6,331 nt of DNA, from the NCBI GenBank assembly GCA_016284975.1, contig JAEEPV010000298.1:1-6331 (forward strand), read 5' to 3'. This document shows positions 5,699-6,331 of this stretch, one piece after another. Both the position numbers and the translations under genes were made by a program. The notes under the pieces were generated by a model, which saw nothing but the letters and a program-made list of their open reading frames with translations, did no database searches and had not been told where the DNA came from. Source of the DNA: Solobacterium sp. GTDB lineage: Bacteria; Bacillota_I; Bacilli_A; Erysipelotrichales; Erysipelotrichaceae. Position 1 is the first letter of the stretch; every line of letters starts with the position of its first letter.

Positions 5699-6331
5699 AT
5701 GGATGCGATCCTGCTTCTGAACAAACCTGCCGGTATGACCAGCTTTGATGCTGTGAGCCGATGCCGAAGGGTATTTCACGAACGAAAAATCGGTCATTGC
5801 GGTACATTGGACCCCAATGCCAGCGGACTGATGATTCTTTTATTCGGAAGATATACCAAGTTCCTTCCATACTGTATCAGCAATCACAAACACTATCACG
5901 CGACATTTGTTTTCGGCAGCCGGACGGATTCCGGGGATATCTGGGGCCAGGTGATTGATCAGAAAACACCATCCCATCATTCCGCTGCGTCGCTTCAGGA
6001 AACGGCAGACCGTTTTCTGGGTGATACAATGCAGGTCCCGCCGATGGTTTCCGCTTTGAAAGTGAATGGCCGGAAATTGTATGAACTGGCCAGAAAGGGC
6101 ATTGAAATTGAGCGTCAGCCACGCCCGATCCATGTCAGCCGGATGCAGATTTCATTTGAAAATGACTGCTGGCATCTGGATGCGGTCGTTTCCGGAGGCA
6201 CCTATATCCGGACACTGATTACGGATCTTGGAAATGCGGTTGGCGAATATGCCGCAATGAGCTCCCTTGTCCGGCTGGGCATTGAATCCGTGCGTCTGGA
6301 GCAGGCATGTACACTGGAACAGCTGGAAGAG
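5699..6331 (+). CDS. truB: tRNA pseudouridine(55) synthase, 3'-truncated by the window edge
   Basis: This enzyme converts uridine 55 in the T-loop of tRNAs to pseudouridine in the cytoplasm. The first 211 residues are present and the frame is open at the right edge; roughly 80-100 more residues are expected. Family motifs: LLNKPAGMTSFDAV (6-19), GTLDPNASG (35-43) with catalytic Asp38, Tyr66 in HYHATF where the family tyrosine stacks on the target base, RTDSGD (75-80), QVPPMVSALKVNG (112-124) with KLYELARKG, and GGTYIRTL (166-173) with Arg171. The start at 5699 matches the usual TruB N-terminus, which allows no long extension. The only AGG upstream (5695-5697) is one base from the ATG, too close to act as a ribosome binding site, and the extended -10 lies just ahead. 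Small departures from the usual sequence are Cys34 in GHCGTLDP, where Thr is usual, and Val117, where an aromatic residue is common. Confidence 0.95.
   Translation, partial: MDAILLLNKPAGMTSFDAVSRCRRVFHERKIGHCGTLDPNASGLMILLFGRYTKFLPYCISNHKHYHATFVFGSRTDSGDIWGQVIDQKTPSHHSAASLQETADRFLGDTMQVPPMVSALKVNGRKLYELARKGIEIERQPRPIHVSRMQISFENDCWHLDAVVSGGTYIRTLITDLGNAVGEYAAMSSLVRLGIESVRLEQACTLEQLEE

Noticed and set aside
1..6331. Mobile elements, CRISPR arrays, tRNA or rRNA genes, and long direct repeats.
   Set aside because: By eye I found no transposase or integrase, no spaced repeats, no cloverleaf and no rRNA-like segments. Only short hairpins and the riboswitch stand out.

Overview
The window most likely comes from a low- to mid-GC Gram-positive bacterium (Firmicutes, perhaps an Erysipelotrichia- or Clostridia-like gut species). 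The evidence is strong GGAGG-type ribosome binding sites, a TTG start, a lipoprotein amino-acid binding protein, and a classical lysine (L-box) riboswitch with a transcription-termination platform. Base composition looks roughly balanced. The taxonomic guess is an inference and no closer placement can be supported.

Layout from left to right: (1) The 3' part of an unrecognised acidic protein gene on the + strand (1-1023), open at the left edge. (2) A radical SAM/SPASM protein gene on the - strand (1024-1857), directly tail-to-tail with gene 1. (3) Divergent from it, a membrane-anchored transglutaminase-like protein with a complete Cys-His-Asp triad (1904-2932, +, TTG start). The 46-bp gap between genes 2 and 3 contains a perfect 12-bp palindrome carrying TATAAT on both strands, so one -10 element may serve both directions. 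(4) A hairpin at 2935-2956 that can terminate transcription from both sides. (5) A three-gene amino-acid ABC importer operon on the - strand, in transcription order binding lipoprotein (5325-4477), permease (4473-3691) and ATPase (3698-2961), with tight or overlapping junctions. (6) The operon's long leader (5326 to about 5573): a consensus promoter, a lysine riboswitch aptamer, an antiterminator and an intrinsic terminator. (7) Divergent from the leader, truB (tRNA pseudouridine-55 synthase), which starts at 5699 and runs off the right edge.

The clearest biology is the importer. The protein sequences alone only say 'polar amino acid uptake', but the L-box leader points to lysine. With lysine abundant, the aptamer should close helix P1, hold the segment 5400-5405 and let the terminator form. 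With lysine scarce, the same segment can pair with the terminator loop region and allow read-through. The other genes are not visibly linked to this function. A secondary theme is start-site architecture: truB and the radical SAM gene both have TATAAT placed so that transcription would start at or within two bases of the ATG, and neither has a Shine-Dalgarno sequence, suggesting leaderless mRNAs. I found no mobile element, CRISPR array, tRNA or rRNA, and no multi-gene system that is clearly new.
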